The notes: generated by a model not told the origin, from the sequence alone. DNA of 39,393 nucleotides from Bradyrhizobium sp. AT1 (GCF_001590795.1 NZ_JXDL01000001.1:6038642-6078034), one strand, 5' to 3'; shown: positions 17,850 to 26,301, numbered from the stretch's first letter. Numbers and translations: made by a program.

Positions 17850-18258
17850 TGCCGAGGGCGACGCCGCCGATCGCCAGGATCGGCAGCAGCCGCTTGACGC
17901 CGATGGCGCGAACGATCTGGAGGCCGGTGGCGAGCAGCATGGGGTCCGCGAGCATGCTCTGCGTGCTCTGCGCCGCCGACTTTGCGGCACGCTCGGCAGC
18001 GATCTGGGCTTGCTTGCGCAATTCCCGCTTGTAGGCCCAGTAGCTCACCGCTGCGGCCAGGGTCAGCAGAAAGAAGACACCGGCACCCGCGAGACAGGCT
18101 TGCACGGGACCATACTCGTTGAGGACGGAGATGAATATAGCGGCGCACAGGAAGCAGGTGGTGATGAACAGCGCGAACGCCGCGCCCGCAGCCAAGGAGG
18201 TCAGCCGCATAGTCGTGCCGGTGGATGCACTGATCCCGTCGATGATGCGCTGAAACAT
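17794..18258 (-). CDS. YqjE-like membrane protein (phage holin 3_6 superfamily)
   Basis: A 154-residue membrane protein from ATG 18258 (MFQRIIDGISASTGTTMRL), chosen because AGGAG sits eight bases upstream; an in-frame ATG further up lacks one. Two strong transmembrane segments lie at about residues 20-45 and 55-77, and a third hydrophobic stretch near 127-142 (LLPILAIGGVALGIMASR). A basic/Ala-rich helix lies in between. Length, topology and pairing with a DUF883 gene immediately upstream match the yqjD-yqjE arrangement of enterobacteria. Family assignment is by pattern and context, not by a motif search. It is probably co-transcribed with the DUF883 gene from the EcfG promoter at 18745-18769. 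Confidence 0.65.
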   Translation of the reverse strand: MFQRIIDGISASTGTTMRLTSLAAGAAFALFITTCFLCAAIFISVLNEYGPVQACLAGAGVFFLLTLAAAVSYWAYKRELRKQAQIAAERAAKSAAQSTQSMLADPMLLATGLQIVRAIGVKRLLPILAIGGVALGIMASRAGMSDDASAEPAE

Positions 18259-18334
18259 GGCCTTGCTCCTCAGATCCCCACAAGCCGGCATCGGCGGCGC
18301 GGTCGCGCCGCCGTCTCAAGTTCGTTCGCGCTAC

Positions 18335-18706
18335 CTACCGGCGCCAGGCGGCGCCGATCAGGAAGCCGATGCCGAGCGCGAGCCCGACGGTCGCAAGCGG
18401 GCGCTGCGTGATCGCGTCTTCGAGCGTCTCCTCGATCGATCCATAGGCCTCCTGCGCCGCGCCCATCATCGCGCTGCCGCGCTCCGACATGTCGTCGATC
18501 GCGGTATCCACGTTCTCGCGCGCCTGGCGATAGCCGCGGCGGGCCTGCTTGCTGGTCGAATTGGCAAAGGTATTGAGCGCGTCGGTGATCTGGTCGGTGA
18601 GGGCGGCGATATCGCTTTTCACGGCTGCTACATCCTTCTCAAGGCGTTCTCTGGTGGCTTTGTCGGTCCAGTCTCTCATCCCGGCTTCGGCATTGGTCGT
18701 GGACAT
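18335..18706 (-). CDS. DUF883 / ElaB-YqjD-like membrane-anchored protein
   Basis: A 123-residue protein from ATG 18706, preceded by GGAG. A long amphipathic helix (MRDWTDKATRERLEKDVAAV and onward, about residues 10-95) is followed by a single C-terminal anchor, RPLATVGLALGIGFLIGAAW, ending in RR. This is the diagnostic layout of the ElaB/YqjD/DUF883 family, whose Escherichia members tether ribosomes to the membrane in stationary phase under RpoS. Here an exact EcfG promoter lies about 40 bases upstream, so the alphaproteobacterial stress sigma factor would take the place of RpoS. It is followed by the YqjE-like gene. Confidence 0.87.
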   Translation of the reverse strand: MSTTNAEAGMRDWTDKATRERLEKDVAAVKSDIAALTDQITDALNTFANSTSKQARRGYRQARENVDTAIDDMSERGSAMMGAAQEAYGSIEETLEDAITQRPLATVGLALGIGFLIGAAWRR

Positions 18707-18744
18707 CGGGAGCTCCGAACTGTTGACGGCTGAGATAGCCGGAG

Positions 18745-18769
18745 AACGTTTCGTCACCGGGGAAGTTCC
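18745..18769 (-). promoter_or_regulatory. EcfG (general stress) promoter of the DUF883 operon
   Basis: On the minus strand GGAAC (18769-18765) is followed by 16 bases and CGTT (18748-18745), an exact match to the EcfG consensus. The expected transcript start near 18738 gives a leader of about 32 bases to ATG 18706, which also supports that start choice. Confidence 0.8.
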
Positions 18770-18785
18770 GATCACGGAAACCGCA

Positions 18786-19898
18786 TCACGCCTGCGGAAG
18801 CTGCGGCGCATCCGTCGGCAGCAAATGCTCCTTGAGGATCAGCGCCACGATCAGCAGCGGCGACGACAGGAAAGCGCCCATCGGGCCCCACATCCAGGTC
18901 CAGAAGGCCAGCGCAAGCAGGACCGCCAGTGCATTCAGCGCCAGCCGCCGGCCGATGATCGTCGGGGTGATGAAGTGTCCCTCCAGGAAGGTGAGGCCGC
19001 CGAAGGCGAGCGCGGCCATGAGGCCGCCGCCGAGGGTCGGAAAGGCGACCAGCCCCACCACGACCAGCACCACGAACATCGCGACCGGCCCGATGATCGG
19101 GATGAAATTGAGCGTTGCCGCAAGCGCGCCGAGCCCGGCGGGATTGGGCATGCCGGTGACCGCGCAGATGATGCCGGTGGCGACGCCGACGCCGACATTG
19201 ATGACGGTGACCATCAACAGGTAATTGCCGAGATGGACCTCGATCTCGTTGAGGATGCGGAGCGTCCGCAGCCGCGCGTCACGATCGCTGAACGTCATGA
19301 TCACTGCCCGCCGCAGGTCGCGCCAGCTCGCGATGAACAGGATCAGGGTAACGAAGAACAGCAGGAACTCGGTAAAGGTCGGCGACAGGAATTCCAGCGT
19401 CGGCTGCACCCACTCGACCTTCGGCATCTGGAAGCTCGGCAATCCTTCCGAGCCGCCGAGCATGACCTGCAGCTCGCGCCACAGCGAAAGCGGGCGGTCG
19501 AACAAATGCAGCTTGTCTTTCAACTGCGCGCCGAGCTCGGGCAGGCGCGTGCTCCATTCCATGACGGGGGACGCGATCAGCGCGACAACGAAGGCGACTA
19601 CGGCGGTCACCGCGATCACGATCAGGGCGGCGCCGAGACCGCGCGGTACCTTGCAACGCTCGAGGAAATTCGCGGCCGGCGCGAGCATGGTGCCGGTGAT
19701 GAAGGCCATTACCACCGGCAGGAAGAACGCCTTCCCGACATAGAGCACGGTGACGACCGCAATCAGCAGCAAGCCAGCGAGCGCAATGGCGACAAACTCG
19801 GTACGGCGGATGACCGGCGGTAGCTCGCTACGGCTGTCCGGGAGCGGCTCACCTTCGCTATGGCCGGTACCTGGACGTTCACTGGGAAGGACGCGCAC
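18786..19898 (-). CDS. AI-2E family (PerM-like) transporter
   Basis: Polytopic membrane protein of the AI-2E/PerM exporter family, 370 residues from GTG 19898. This start has an excellent GGGAGAGAG ribosome site six bases upstream; the frame stays open to 20114, and ATG 19976 is an alternative. Hydrophobic segments flank a central loop. Family hallmarks are LNFIPIIGPVAMFVVLVVVG and GGLTFLEGHFITPTIIGRRL, which match the conserved P-x-I-G and H-x-I-x-P regions. Substrates of the family are mostly unknown (AI-2, Na+/H+ or others), so no transported molecule is claimed. The start of the 3' neighbour's EcfG promoter lies just before this gene's stop. Confidence 0.88.
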   Translation of the reverse strand: MRVLPSERPGTGHSEGEPLPDSRSELPPVIRRTEFVAIALAGLLLIAVVTVLYVGKAFFLPVVMAFITGTMLAPAANFLERCKVPRGLGAALIVIAVTAVVAFVVALIASPVMEWSTRLPELGAQLKDKLHLFDRPLSLWRELQVMLGGSEGLPSFQMPKVEWVQPTLEFLSPTFTEFLLFFVTLILFIASWRDLRRAVIMTFSDRDARLRTLRILNEIEVHLGNYLLMVTVINVGVGVATGIICAVTGMPNPAGLGALAATLNFIPIIGPVAMFVVLVVVGLVAFPTLGGGLMAALAFGGLTFLEGHFITPTIIGRRLALNALAVLLALAFWTWMWGPMGAFLSSPLLIVALILKEHLLPTDAPQLPQA

Positions 19899-19949
19899 AA
19901 TCTCTCTCCCGCACGGAAGCGTCGCACCGCGCGCCCATTGATAGCCGAC

Positions 19950-19974
19950 AATGCGCGAGCGCCGCTGCGGTTCC
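19950..19974 (-). promoter_or_regulatory. EcfG-like promoter before the AI-2E gene
   Basis: On the minus strand GGAAC (19974-19970), then 16 bases and CATT (19953-19950). This is one mismatch from the EcfG -10 box CGTT. If used, transcription would start near 19943 and the protein could only start at GTG 19898, agreeing with the ribosome site found there. Confidence 0.35.
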
Positions 19975-20033
19975 ATCGCAACTTCGTGAACAAATCCTCT
20001 CTTGACTGTGACAAGCCTGCCGCGAGGTGCGCC

Positions 20034-20059
20034 GGAACCTGGACCGTGCCTGCGGAGTT
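20034..20059 (+). promoter_or_regulatory. EcfG-like promoter before the L,D-transpeptidase gene
   Basis: GGAAC at 20034-20038, then 17 bases and AGTT at 20056-20059. Spacing of 17 is tolerated for EcfG and the -10 box differs by one base. It would give a leader of about 42 bases to ATG 20108. Confidence 0.35.
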
Positions 20060-20107
20060 CACTGCCTAGCGCATCACCCTGATGCAAGACATCCAACGGG
20101 GCAGCAC

Positions 20108-20914
20108 ATGACAAAGTTTTCTGCAGTCCGTCGCAGCTTATCGCCGCGCGCCGTCACCGCGTTCGCCTTCATTGCCGCTTTGGCCATGGGGCCCGTCGGC
20201 GGCGCCAGCGCACAAACCCTCGGCTATGCGCCGATGCAGCCACAGGCGTATCCGCAGGGTCAGGATTACTCGCAAGGCTACGTGCAAGACCGAGGCTACG
20301 TGCAAGGCGACGTGAACGAGGCGCCGCAGGCGGCCGATGAGGATTCCCAGCTGCCCGATCGGCTGCGCAAGCAGATCGTCGGCTTCGACCGCAGCGAGCC
20401 GGCCGGCACCATCGTCATCGATACCAACAACACCTATCTCTATTATGTGCTCGGCAACGGCCGCGCCATCCGTTACGGCGTCGGTGTCGGCCGCGAAGGC
20501 TTCACCTGGTCCGGTGTGCAGAGCGTCAGCCGCAAGGCGGAGTGGCCGGATTGGCATCCGCCGGCCCAGATGATCGCGCGTCAGCCCTATCTGCCGCGCT
20601 TCGTCGCCGGCGGCCCCGGCAACCCGCTCGGCGCGCGTGCGATGTATCTCGGCTCCAGCGAATACCGCATTCACGGCACCAACGATCCCTCCACGATCGG
20701 CAAATTCGTCTCCTCGGGCTGCATCCGCATGACCAATGAGGACGTCACCGACCTCTATTCCCGCGTCAATGTCGGCGCCAAGGTCGTGGTGCTGCCGAAG
20801 AACGCGCCGCTGATGGCCAGAGGTGGCGACCCCGTGCGCAAGCGCCCGGCCGTGACGACGCTGCCGTCAGGGCGGCAGGCGCTGAATATTTCGGCGTCGT
20901 CGGCCGTGAACTAG
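20108..20914 (+). CDS. Periplasmic L,D-transpeptidase (YkuD domain)
   Basis: Cell-wall enzyme that makes 3-3 peptidoglycan cross-links or attaches proteins to peptidoglycan. 268 residues from ATG 20108. A signal peptide (about 1-36, ending GGASAQ) is followed by a low-complexity Gln/Tyr/Gly region with repeated QGYVQD/RGYVQGD units (about 50-70) and a YkuD domain from about 95. The catalytic signature is intact: H189 in RIHGTNDPSTIGKFVSSGCI, with the nucleophile C205. Upstream in-frame codons from 20027 precede the signal peptide and are excluded. The DUF2865 gene follows after 16 bases, so the two are probably co-transcribed. Confidence 0.93.
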   Translation: MTKFSAVRRSLSPRAVTAFAFIAALAMGPVGGASAQTLGYAPMQPQAYPQGQDYSQGYVQDRGYVQGDVNEAPQAADEDSQLPDRLRKQIVGFDRSEPAGTIVIDTNNTYLYYVLGNGRAIRYGVGVGREGFTWSGVQSVSRKAEWPDWHPPAQMIARQPYLPRFVAGGPGNPLGARAMYLGSSEYRIHGTNDPSTIGKFVSSGCIRMTNEDVTDLYSRVNVGAKVVVLPKNAPLMARGGDPVRKRPAVTTLPSGRQALNISASSAVN

Positions 20915-20930
20915 AGTTCAGTGAGGTCAC

Positions 20931-21584
20931 ATGAGTAAACGCTCGATCGGCAAACTGGCCGTTGGCATGGCGGCGATGATCGCCGTCACTGTCTCCGGTT
21001 TGGCGCTGGCGCCGTCGGCGCATGCGGAAGATTTCTTCTCGGCTCTGTTCGGCGGCTTTCGGATGCGACCGCCGCCGGAGGTCCGGATGCCTTTCGCCAA
21101 CGACGACGTGCCTCGCTATGAGGGGCCACGCCAGCGCGCGTCCTATGGCGGCGGCACGGCCTATTGCGTCCGCGGCTGCGACGGCCGCTACTTCCCGGCG
21201 CAAGGCAACGATGCCGAGAGCAAGGCGCAGTCCTGCAAGAGCTTCTGTCCGGCTTCCGAGACCTCGCTGGTCTATGGCGGCAGCATCGACGACGCCACGA
21301 CCGACAAGGGCAAATCCTATTCCGAACTGCCCAATGCGTACCGTTATCGCACCGAGCTCGTCGCGGGCTGCACCTGCAACGGCAAGGATCCCGCCGGGCT
21401 CGCGCAGGTCAAGGTCGAGGACGATCCCACCTTGCGCAAGGGCGACATCGTCGCCGGCGCCGACGGCCTCGTGGTCGCCGGCCGCAATGCTGGCGATCGC
21501 CGCGGCGTTGCCATGAACTTCTCGCCGCTGCCGGACTCGGTGCGCGCGAGGTTCCGTCAGGTGCCGGTGGTGGCGAAGGAATAG
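20931..21584 (+). CDS. DUF2865 domain secreted protein
   Basis: A 217-residue exported protein typical of Rhizobiales. A signal peptide covers about residues 1-33 (ending APSAHAED). The DUF2865 core has conserved cysteines: AYCVRGCDGRYFPA near 78 and SCKSFCPASETSLVYGGSID near 102, then YRYRTELVAGCTCNGKDP near 140. The Cys pattern suggests disulphide-stabilised periplasmic folding. Function is not established. Pairing with an L,D-transpeptidase suggests an envelope role, which is inference. Confidence 0.88.
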   Translation: MSKRSIGKLAVGMAAMIAVTVSGLALAPSAHAEDFFSALFGGFRMRPPPEVRMPFANDDVPRYEGPRQRASYGGGTAYCVRGCDGRYFPAQGNDAESKAQSCKSFCPASETSLVYGGSIDDATTDKGKSYSELPNAYRYRTELVAGCTCNGKDPAGLAQVKVEDDPTLRKGDIVAGADGLVVAGRNAGDRRGVAMNFSPLPDSVRARFRQVPVVAKE

Positions 21585-21624
21585 GGCAAATATTGCCAGT
21601 TAACCGCGGCGGCGCTGCCCGATG

Positions 21625-21664
21625 CTCAGTGTCGTCCCTGCGTTCGCAACGGCGACGCTGAGCG
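21625..21664. terminator. Bidirectional hairpin between DUF2865 and chemoreceptor genes
   Basis: GCTCAGTGTCG (21625-21635) pairs with CGACGCTGAGC (21654-21664), with one T-G wobble, around a loop that itself contains TGCG-TT-CGCA. It lies between two convergent genes, where a shared terminator is expected. No T-run is present, so termination strength is uncertain. Confidence 0.55.
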
Positions 21665-21682
21665 TGTAGTACCTGCGTGCCT

Positions 21683-23776
21683 CTACGCCGCGCGGATCTT
21701 GCCCAGGAAGTCGCTGACCTGATGGCCGAGCTGGCGGCTCTGGGTCTCCAGCGTCTCGGAAGCCTGCTTGACGTTCTCCGCGGCGCCGGCCGCGGTGTCG
21801 GCGTCGGCCTTCACGCCCGTGATGTTGTCCGAGACGTTCTTGGTGCCTTGCGCCGCATATTGGGTGCTGCGGGTGATCTCCTGCGTCGCCGCGCCCTGTT
21901 CCTGCACGGCGGCGGCGATCGCGGTGGCGACTTCGTTGACCTCGCCGATGATGCCGCCGATCGCCTGGATCGCGTTGATGGCATCGCCTGCGACCTTCTG
22001 GATGTCGGCGATCTGTTCGGAGATCTCCTCGGTGGCCTTGGCGGTCTGGCTCGCCAGTGACTTCACTTCGGAGGCCACGACTGCAAAGCCGCGGCCGGCT
22101 TCGCCGGCGCGCGCAGCCTCGATGGTGGCGTTCAGTGCAAGCAGATTGGTCTGTGCCGCGATGGTGTTGATCAGGCCGACGACCTCGCCGATGCGCCCCG
22201 CCGACTGCGCCAGTCCTTGCACGGTACTGTCGGTTTCGCGCGCCTGGTTGACGGCCCGGCTGGCGATGCCTGCCGCATGGGCGGCCTGCTGGCTGATGTC
22301 GTTGATCGAGGCCGAGAGCTCCTCGGCGGCGGCCGCGACGCTCTCGACACTGGTCGAGGCGTCGTGCGAGGCCTTGCCTGCGATCTCGACGCGTTCGTTG
22401 GTCTGGCGCGACACCGCGGACAGGTCGCCCGAGGTCTTGCGCATTTCGCCGGAGGCCTCGCTCAGCTCGCCGAGCGATTTGCGCACCACGCCTTCGAATT
22501 CGCCGACATAGGTCTCCATCGCGCGCTGGCGCGCGGCGGCGCCCGCATTGCGCTCGCGCTCCTGCTCTTCGATCTTGAGCTTGTCGATCGCCTGCTGCTT
22601 GAAGGTCTCCAGCGCCCCGGCGAGCGAGCCGATCTCGTCATGCCGGTCGAGGTAGCCGCTGTCGACGGTGAGGTCGCCGCCGGCGACCTCGAGCATGGCG
22701 TCGCGAATCCGGTGCAGCGGCGTGATCACGCGGCGGCTGACCGCCAGCATGGCAGCGCCCGTCAGGACGATCGCGGCGGCGAGCAGGGCGGTGTTAATCA
22801 TCAGCAATTGCATCGCGGCCGCCCGCTGCGCGGCGGAATGGTCCTTGGCGGCCTGTAGGGCCGCGTCGGCGAGCCTCACCGCGGTCATCATGCGGGGCAC
22901 CGAATAGGGGCTCCACTGGTTGGCGGTCATCGCTGGCTTCTCGCCCTTGGCGACGGTCGTGATGACGCCGTCGCGTGTGGCGGCGTATTGCGGATCGAAA
23001 TAGGTCGATTTGGTTTCGGCCATCGCAGCCGCCAGCGCCGGCGGCAATTGCATGCCGGAGGCGGCCAGCTCGATCGCGGTCCAGGCGGTGTCGGTGCCGC
23101 CGACCAGCTTGGTGTAGGTAAGCTGCACCTCGGGCGCGATCTTGCCGGCATTGATGGCGTTGCCGACGATCTGCGAGGATTCGCCGGCGGTGTTGCGCAG
23201 CAGCCAGGCCATCTGCTTGATGGACAGGAGCTGGTCGATGGTGGCGTCCTGGTGGTTGACGCTGGCGGCGAGCGCGCCCGAGAGCTTTTCGAGCTGCGCC
23301 ATCAGCGCGTCTTCGGTGGCGACATATTCCTTGGCGAGGCCCGCGCGGCGCTCCGCCTTGGGCTTGACGACCTCGGTCCAGAACTCGGCCTGTGCAGCCA
23401 GTAGCGTCTTGTTGAGCGTGCCCAAGTCAGCGAGGAACGCCTCGCGCTGGACGACGTCGGTCGTGGGCAGAAGCTCGAGCGTGCGGGCCAGCGCCGGCAT
23501 CAGGGCGGCGCGCAGCTCGCGGATGTACTTCTCAATGTCCTTGTCCATGGCGACATCGGACGTGAGCTGGCGATTGCTGGTCGAGCGGTCGGCTCGAATG
23601 TTGGCCATCGCCTTGAACACTTCTGCCGAAGCTGCCGAAACCGCGACGATCCGGTTGGCCTGCTGAAGCTGGCCCCACGAGCTCCACGCGCTGATCGAGA
23701 AGCCGATGACGACGACGAATGCGGTGGAGAGGATCACCGCCTTCAGCAGCGTGGATACGGTCAAGCGGTTGAGCAT
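21683..23776 (-). CDS. Methyl-accepting chemotaxis protein, copy 1
   Basis: Transmembrane chemoreceptor of 697 residues from ATG 23776 (MLNRLTVSTLLKAV). TM1 is about 11-33. A long, mostly helical periplasmic sensor spans about 34-322 with RADRSTSNRQ near 61. TM2 is about 325-346, and HAMP about 348-402 (RRVITPLHRIRDAMLEVAGG). The signalling domain from about 430 to 690 has the conserved tip IAAQTNLLALNATIEAARAG. No NWETF-type CheR/CheB tether is present at the C-terminus. The frame extends upstream to 23884, but without a coding signature. The sensed ligand is unknown. It lies in tandem with a paralogue of identical length, 199 bases downstream of it on the same strand. Confidence 0.93.
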   Translation of the reverse strand: MLNRLTVSTLLKAVILSTAFVVVIGFSISAWSSWGQLQQANRIVAVSAASAEVFKAMANIRADRSTSNRQLTSDVAMDKDIEKYIRELRAALMPALARTLELLPTTDVVQREAFLADLGTLNKTLLAAQAEFWTEVVKPKAERRAGLAKEYVATEDALMAQLEKLSGALAASVNHQDATIDQLLSIKQMAWLLRNTAGESSQIVGNAINAGKIAPEVQLTYTKLVGGTDTAWTAIELAASGMQLPPALAAAMAETKSTYFDPQYAATRDGVITTVAKGEKPAMTANQWSPYSVPRMMTAVRLADAALQAAKDHSAAQRAAAMQLLMINTALLAAAIVLTGAAMLAVSRRVITPLHRIRDAMLEVAGGDLTVDSGYLDRHDEIGSLAGALETFKQQAIDKLKIEEQERERNAGAAARQRAMETYVGEFEGVVRKSLGELSEASGEMRKTSGDLSAVSRQTNERVEIAGKASHDASTSVESVAAAAEELSASINDISQQAAHAAGIASRAVNQARETDSTVQGLAQSAGRIGEVVGLINTIAAQTNLLALNATIEAARAGEAGRGFAVVASEVKSLASQTAKATEEISEQIADIQKVAGDAINAIQAIGGIIGEVNEVATAIAAAVQEQGAATQEITRSTQYAAQGTKNVSDNITGVKADADTAAGAAENVKQASETLETQSRQLGHQVSDFLGKIRAA

Positions 23777-23893
23777 CGGACACCCCGGGTACGCATGTCG
23801 AATTCGTGGCCCTGAACGGCAGCCCCACGAACTACGAAAGACCAAGGGATGCACGCAGCAGATGCGCCCGCCTGCGGCGAGCACGTGAGCCGC

Positions 23894-23914
23894 ATTTGGC
23901 CCGAAAAGGGTAAA
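23894..23914 (-). promoter_or_regulatory. Upstream block shared with the second chemoreceptor gene (copy-1 side)
   Basis: The region around AAAGGGTAAA (plus-strand 23905-23914), continuing into GACTTAGACAG to 23925, is repeated before the paralogous gene as AAAGGGTAAA then ATTTTAGGCAG. It lies about 129 bases from the start codon of copy 1. A common promoter or operator is likely, but the factor is unknown. Confidence 0.45.
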
Positions 23915-23975
23915 GACTTAGACAGTGTTCCTGCCGTAAAATTACGGGTCGTGATGGCTCACCGTTGATCCGCGC

Positions 23976-26069
23976 CTACGCCGCGCGGATCTTGCCAAGG
24001 AAGTCACTGACCTCATGGCCGAGTTGGCGGCTCTGGGTCTCCAACGTCTCGGACGCCTGCTTCACATTGTCGGCGGCCGCGGCTGCGGCGTCCGCATCGG
24101 CTTTCACGCCGGTAATATTATCCGAGACGTTCTTGGTGCCCTGGGCTGCGTATTGGGTGCTGCGGGTGATCTCCTGGGTCGCCGCGCCCTGCTCCTGGAC
24201 GGCGGCGGCAATCGCAGTCGCCACTTCGTTCACTTCGCCGATGATACCGCCGATGGTCTGGATCGCGTTGATAGCGTCGCCCGCGACCTTCTGGATGTCG
24301 GCGATCTGTTCGGAGATCTCTTCGGTCGCCTTCGCGGTCTGGCTCGCCAGTGACTTCACCTCGGAGGCGACCACGGCAAAGCCGCGGCCGGCCTCGCCGG
24401 CACGCGCCGCTTCGATCGTGGCGTTGAGCGCGAGCAAATTCGTTTGCTGCGCGATGGTGTTGATCAGGCCGACGACCTCGCCGATGCGTCCGGCGGATTT
24501 GGCGAGGCCCTGCACGGTCCCGTCGGTCTCGCGCGCCTGCGTCACGGCGCGGCCGGCGATACCCGCGGCGTGGGCTGCCTGCTGGCTGATGTCGTTGATT
24601 GAGGCCGAGAGCTCTTCGGCGGCGGCGGCCACGCTGTCGACGCTCATCGAGGCGTCGTTGGAGGCCTTGCCGGCGATCTGCACGCGATCATTGGTCTGGC
24701 GTGACACGGCGGAGAGGTCGCCCGAGGTCTTGCGCATCTCGCCGGAGGCCTCGCTCAATTCGCCCAGCGTCTTGCGCACCGCGCCCTCGAACTCGCCGAC
24801 ATAAGTCTCGACGGCGCGTTGGCGTGCGGCAGCGCCCGCGTTCCGTTCGCGCTCCTGCTCCTCGATCTTGAGTTTGTCGGTGGCCTGCTGCTTGAAGGTT
24901 TCCAGCGCGCCGGCGAGCGCGCCGATCTCGTCCTGGCGAGCGAGATAGCCGCTGTCGACGGCAAGGTCGCCGCCGGCGACCTTCAGCATGGCGTCGCGGA
25001 TGGTGTTGAGCGGGGTGATGACGCGGCGGCTGACCAGCATGATCGCGCCGACAGCAAGGCCGACGGCGAGCGCAAGCAGCACGAGCTGGACGATCAGCGC
25101 GCGCAGCGCGGCACTGCGCTGCTCCAGCGTATGGTTCTTGGCGGCGTCGAGTGCCGTCTCGGCGACGGCAACCGCGCTCGACAGGCGGCCCACCGTCACT
25201 GGGGTCCATTGGTTCGCGGTCAACTCGGCCTTCTCGCCATTGGCGAGCGCGGCCACCAGGCGATCGCGCAGAGCCAGATATTGCGGATCGAAATAGGCGG
25301 TCTTGGCGGCGGCCATGGCCGACGACAACGCAGCCGGCAGCTGCATGCCCGAGGTCGACAATTCCAGCGCCTTCCACATCGCGGCGGTTCCGCCGACATA
25401 TTGGGTGTAGGCAAGCCGGGCTTCCGGCGCGAGGCGGCCAGCGTTGAGCCCGGTCGAGATGATCAGCGAGGCTTCGCCGCCGGTGTTGCGGAGCAGCCAA
25501 GCGTTTTGCTTGATCGCCAGCAACTGGTCGATCGTGGCATCCTGATGGTTGACCGTGGCGGCGAGAGCGTTCGAGAGCTTGTCGAGCGTGTCGAGCAGGC
25601 CCTGCGTCGTTTCCATATAGTCCTTCGGCAGGCTGGCGCGGCGTTGGCCCTTCGGTTTGGCGACGTCCTCCCAGAACTGCTTCTGCTGCTCGCTCGCAGA
25701 TTTGTAGAGGCGCGCAAACTCCGGCACCAGCGTGGCGGATTGCGGAAAGTCCATCGCCGGCAAGAGCTCCAGCGCGTGCGCCATCGCCGGCATCTCGGCG
25801 TCGCGAATCGCGCGCAGATATTTCTCGATCTCCGGGTCCATCGGCTCGGTCGAGTTGAGGAGCCGGTTGGTGGTCGAACGGTCGGTGCGCAGATTGTGCA
25901 TCGCCTTGAACAGGTCCGCGGACGCATCCGTGATGTGGGAGATGCGGGTGGCGGTCCTCAACCGATCCCAGGACTCGTAGGCGGTGAGCGAGAGTGCGAT
26001 CACCACGCAGGCCGACGTGATCGCGATCACCGCCTTCAGCAGCGCGGATACAGTCAGACGATTCAGCAT
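23976..26069 (-). CDS. Methyl-accepting chemotaxis protein, copy 2
   Basis: Second tandem chemoreceptor, also 697 residues from ATG 26069 (MLNRLTVSALLKAV). Domain order equals copy 1: TM1, helical periplasmic sensor, TM2, HAMP, then the signalling domain with IAQQTNLLALNATIEAARAG at the tip. Over the last 327 residues I count 22 differences from copy 1, about 93% identity, while the sensor regions differ much more. This suggests duplication with diverged ligand specificity and a conserved kinase-control module. In-frame codons back to 26171 are excluded because MLNRLTVS aligns exactly with copy 1. Ligand unknown. Confidence 0.93.
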   Translation of the reverse strand: MLNRLTVSALLKAVIAITSACVVIALSLTAYESWDRLRTATRISHITDASADLFKAMHNLRTDRSTTNRLLNSTEPMDPEIEKYLRAIRDAEMPAMAHALELLPAMDFPQSATLVPEFARLYKSASEQQKQFWEDVAKPKGQRRASLPKDYMETTQGLLDTLDKLSNALAATVNHQDATIDQLLAIKQNAWLLRNTGGEASLIISTGLNAGRLAPEARLAYTQYVGGTAAMWKALELSTSGMQLPAALSSAMAAAKTAYFDPQYLALRDRLVAALANGEKAELTANQWTPVTVGRLSSAVAVAETALDAAKNHTLEQRSAALRALIVQLVLLALAVGLAVGAIMLVSRRVITPLNTIRDAMLKVAGGDLAVDSGYLARQDEIGALAGALETFKQQATDKLKIEEQERERNAGAAARQRAVETYVGEFEGAVRKTLGELSEASGEMRKTSGDLSAVSRQTNDRVQIAGKASNDASMSVDSVAAAAEELSASINDISQQAAHAAGIAGRAVTQARETDGTVQGLAKSAGRIGEVVGLINTIAQQTNLLALNATIEAARAGEAGRGFAVVASEVKSLASQTAKATEEISEQIADIQKVAGDAINAIQTIGGIIGEVNEVATAIAAAVQEQGAATQEITRSTQYAAQGTKNVSDNITGVKADADAAAAAADNVKQASETLETQSRQLGHEVSDFLGKIRAA

Positions 26070-26201
26070 CGAGGTCCCCCAATTCCCATTCGCAAAGCTC
26101 AAAAGGACGCCCGGCAGCATCGACAAAAGGGGGCGCGGCAGATCGGCAATCGCATGCCGTTTGCGGCTCAAAGCCCAGACGGCCTTCGCATCTGAAGGGG
26201 A

Positions 26202-26222
26202 AAGGGTAAAATTTTAGGCAGA
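26202..26222 (-). promoter_or_regulatory. Upstream block shared with the first chemoreceptor gene (copy-2 side)
   Basis: Plus-strand AAAGGGTAAA at 26202-26211 followed by ATTTTAGGCAG to 26222. It matches the copy-1 block at 17 of 21 positions and lies about 133 bases from ATG 26069, nearly the same distance as in copy 1. Confidence 0.45.
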
Positions 26223-26276
26223 TCGGCTGATCGTAGAAATACGCATTTACTAGAAGTTGCAGTGGGTTGCTTCGAT

Positions 26277-26301
26277 GGAACCGGCGCGGGTGACAGGCGT
26301 T
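26277..26301 (+). promoter_or_regulatory. EcfG promoter of the 51-residue membrane protein gene
   Basis: GGAAC at 26277-26281, exactly 16 bases, CGTT at 26298-26301: a full consensus match. The predicted transcript start near 26308 leaves a leader of about 32 bases to ATG 26340, the same geometry as the DUF883 gene. Confidence 0.78.

Noticed and set aside
23935..23948. CCGTAA-AA-TTACGG dyad between the chemoreceptor genes
   Set aside because: A short 6-bp dyad in AT-rich DNA, not repeated before the other chemoreceptor gene. It could easily be chance.
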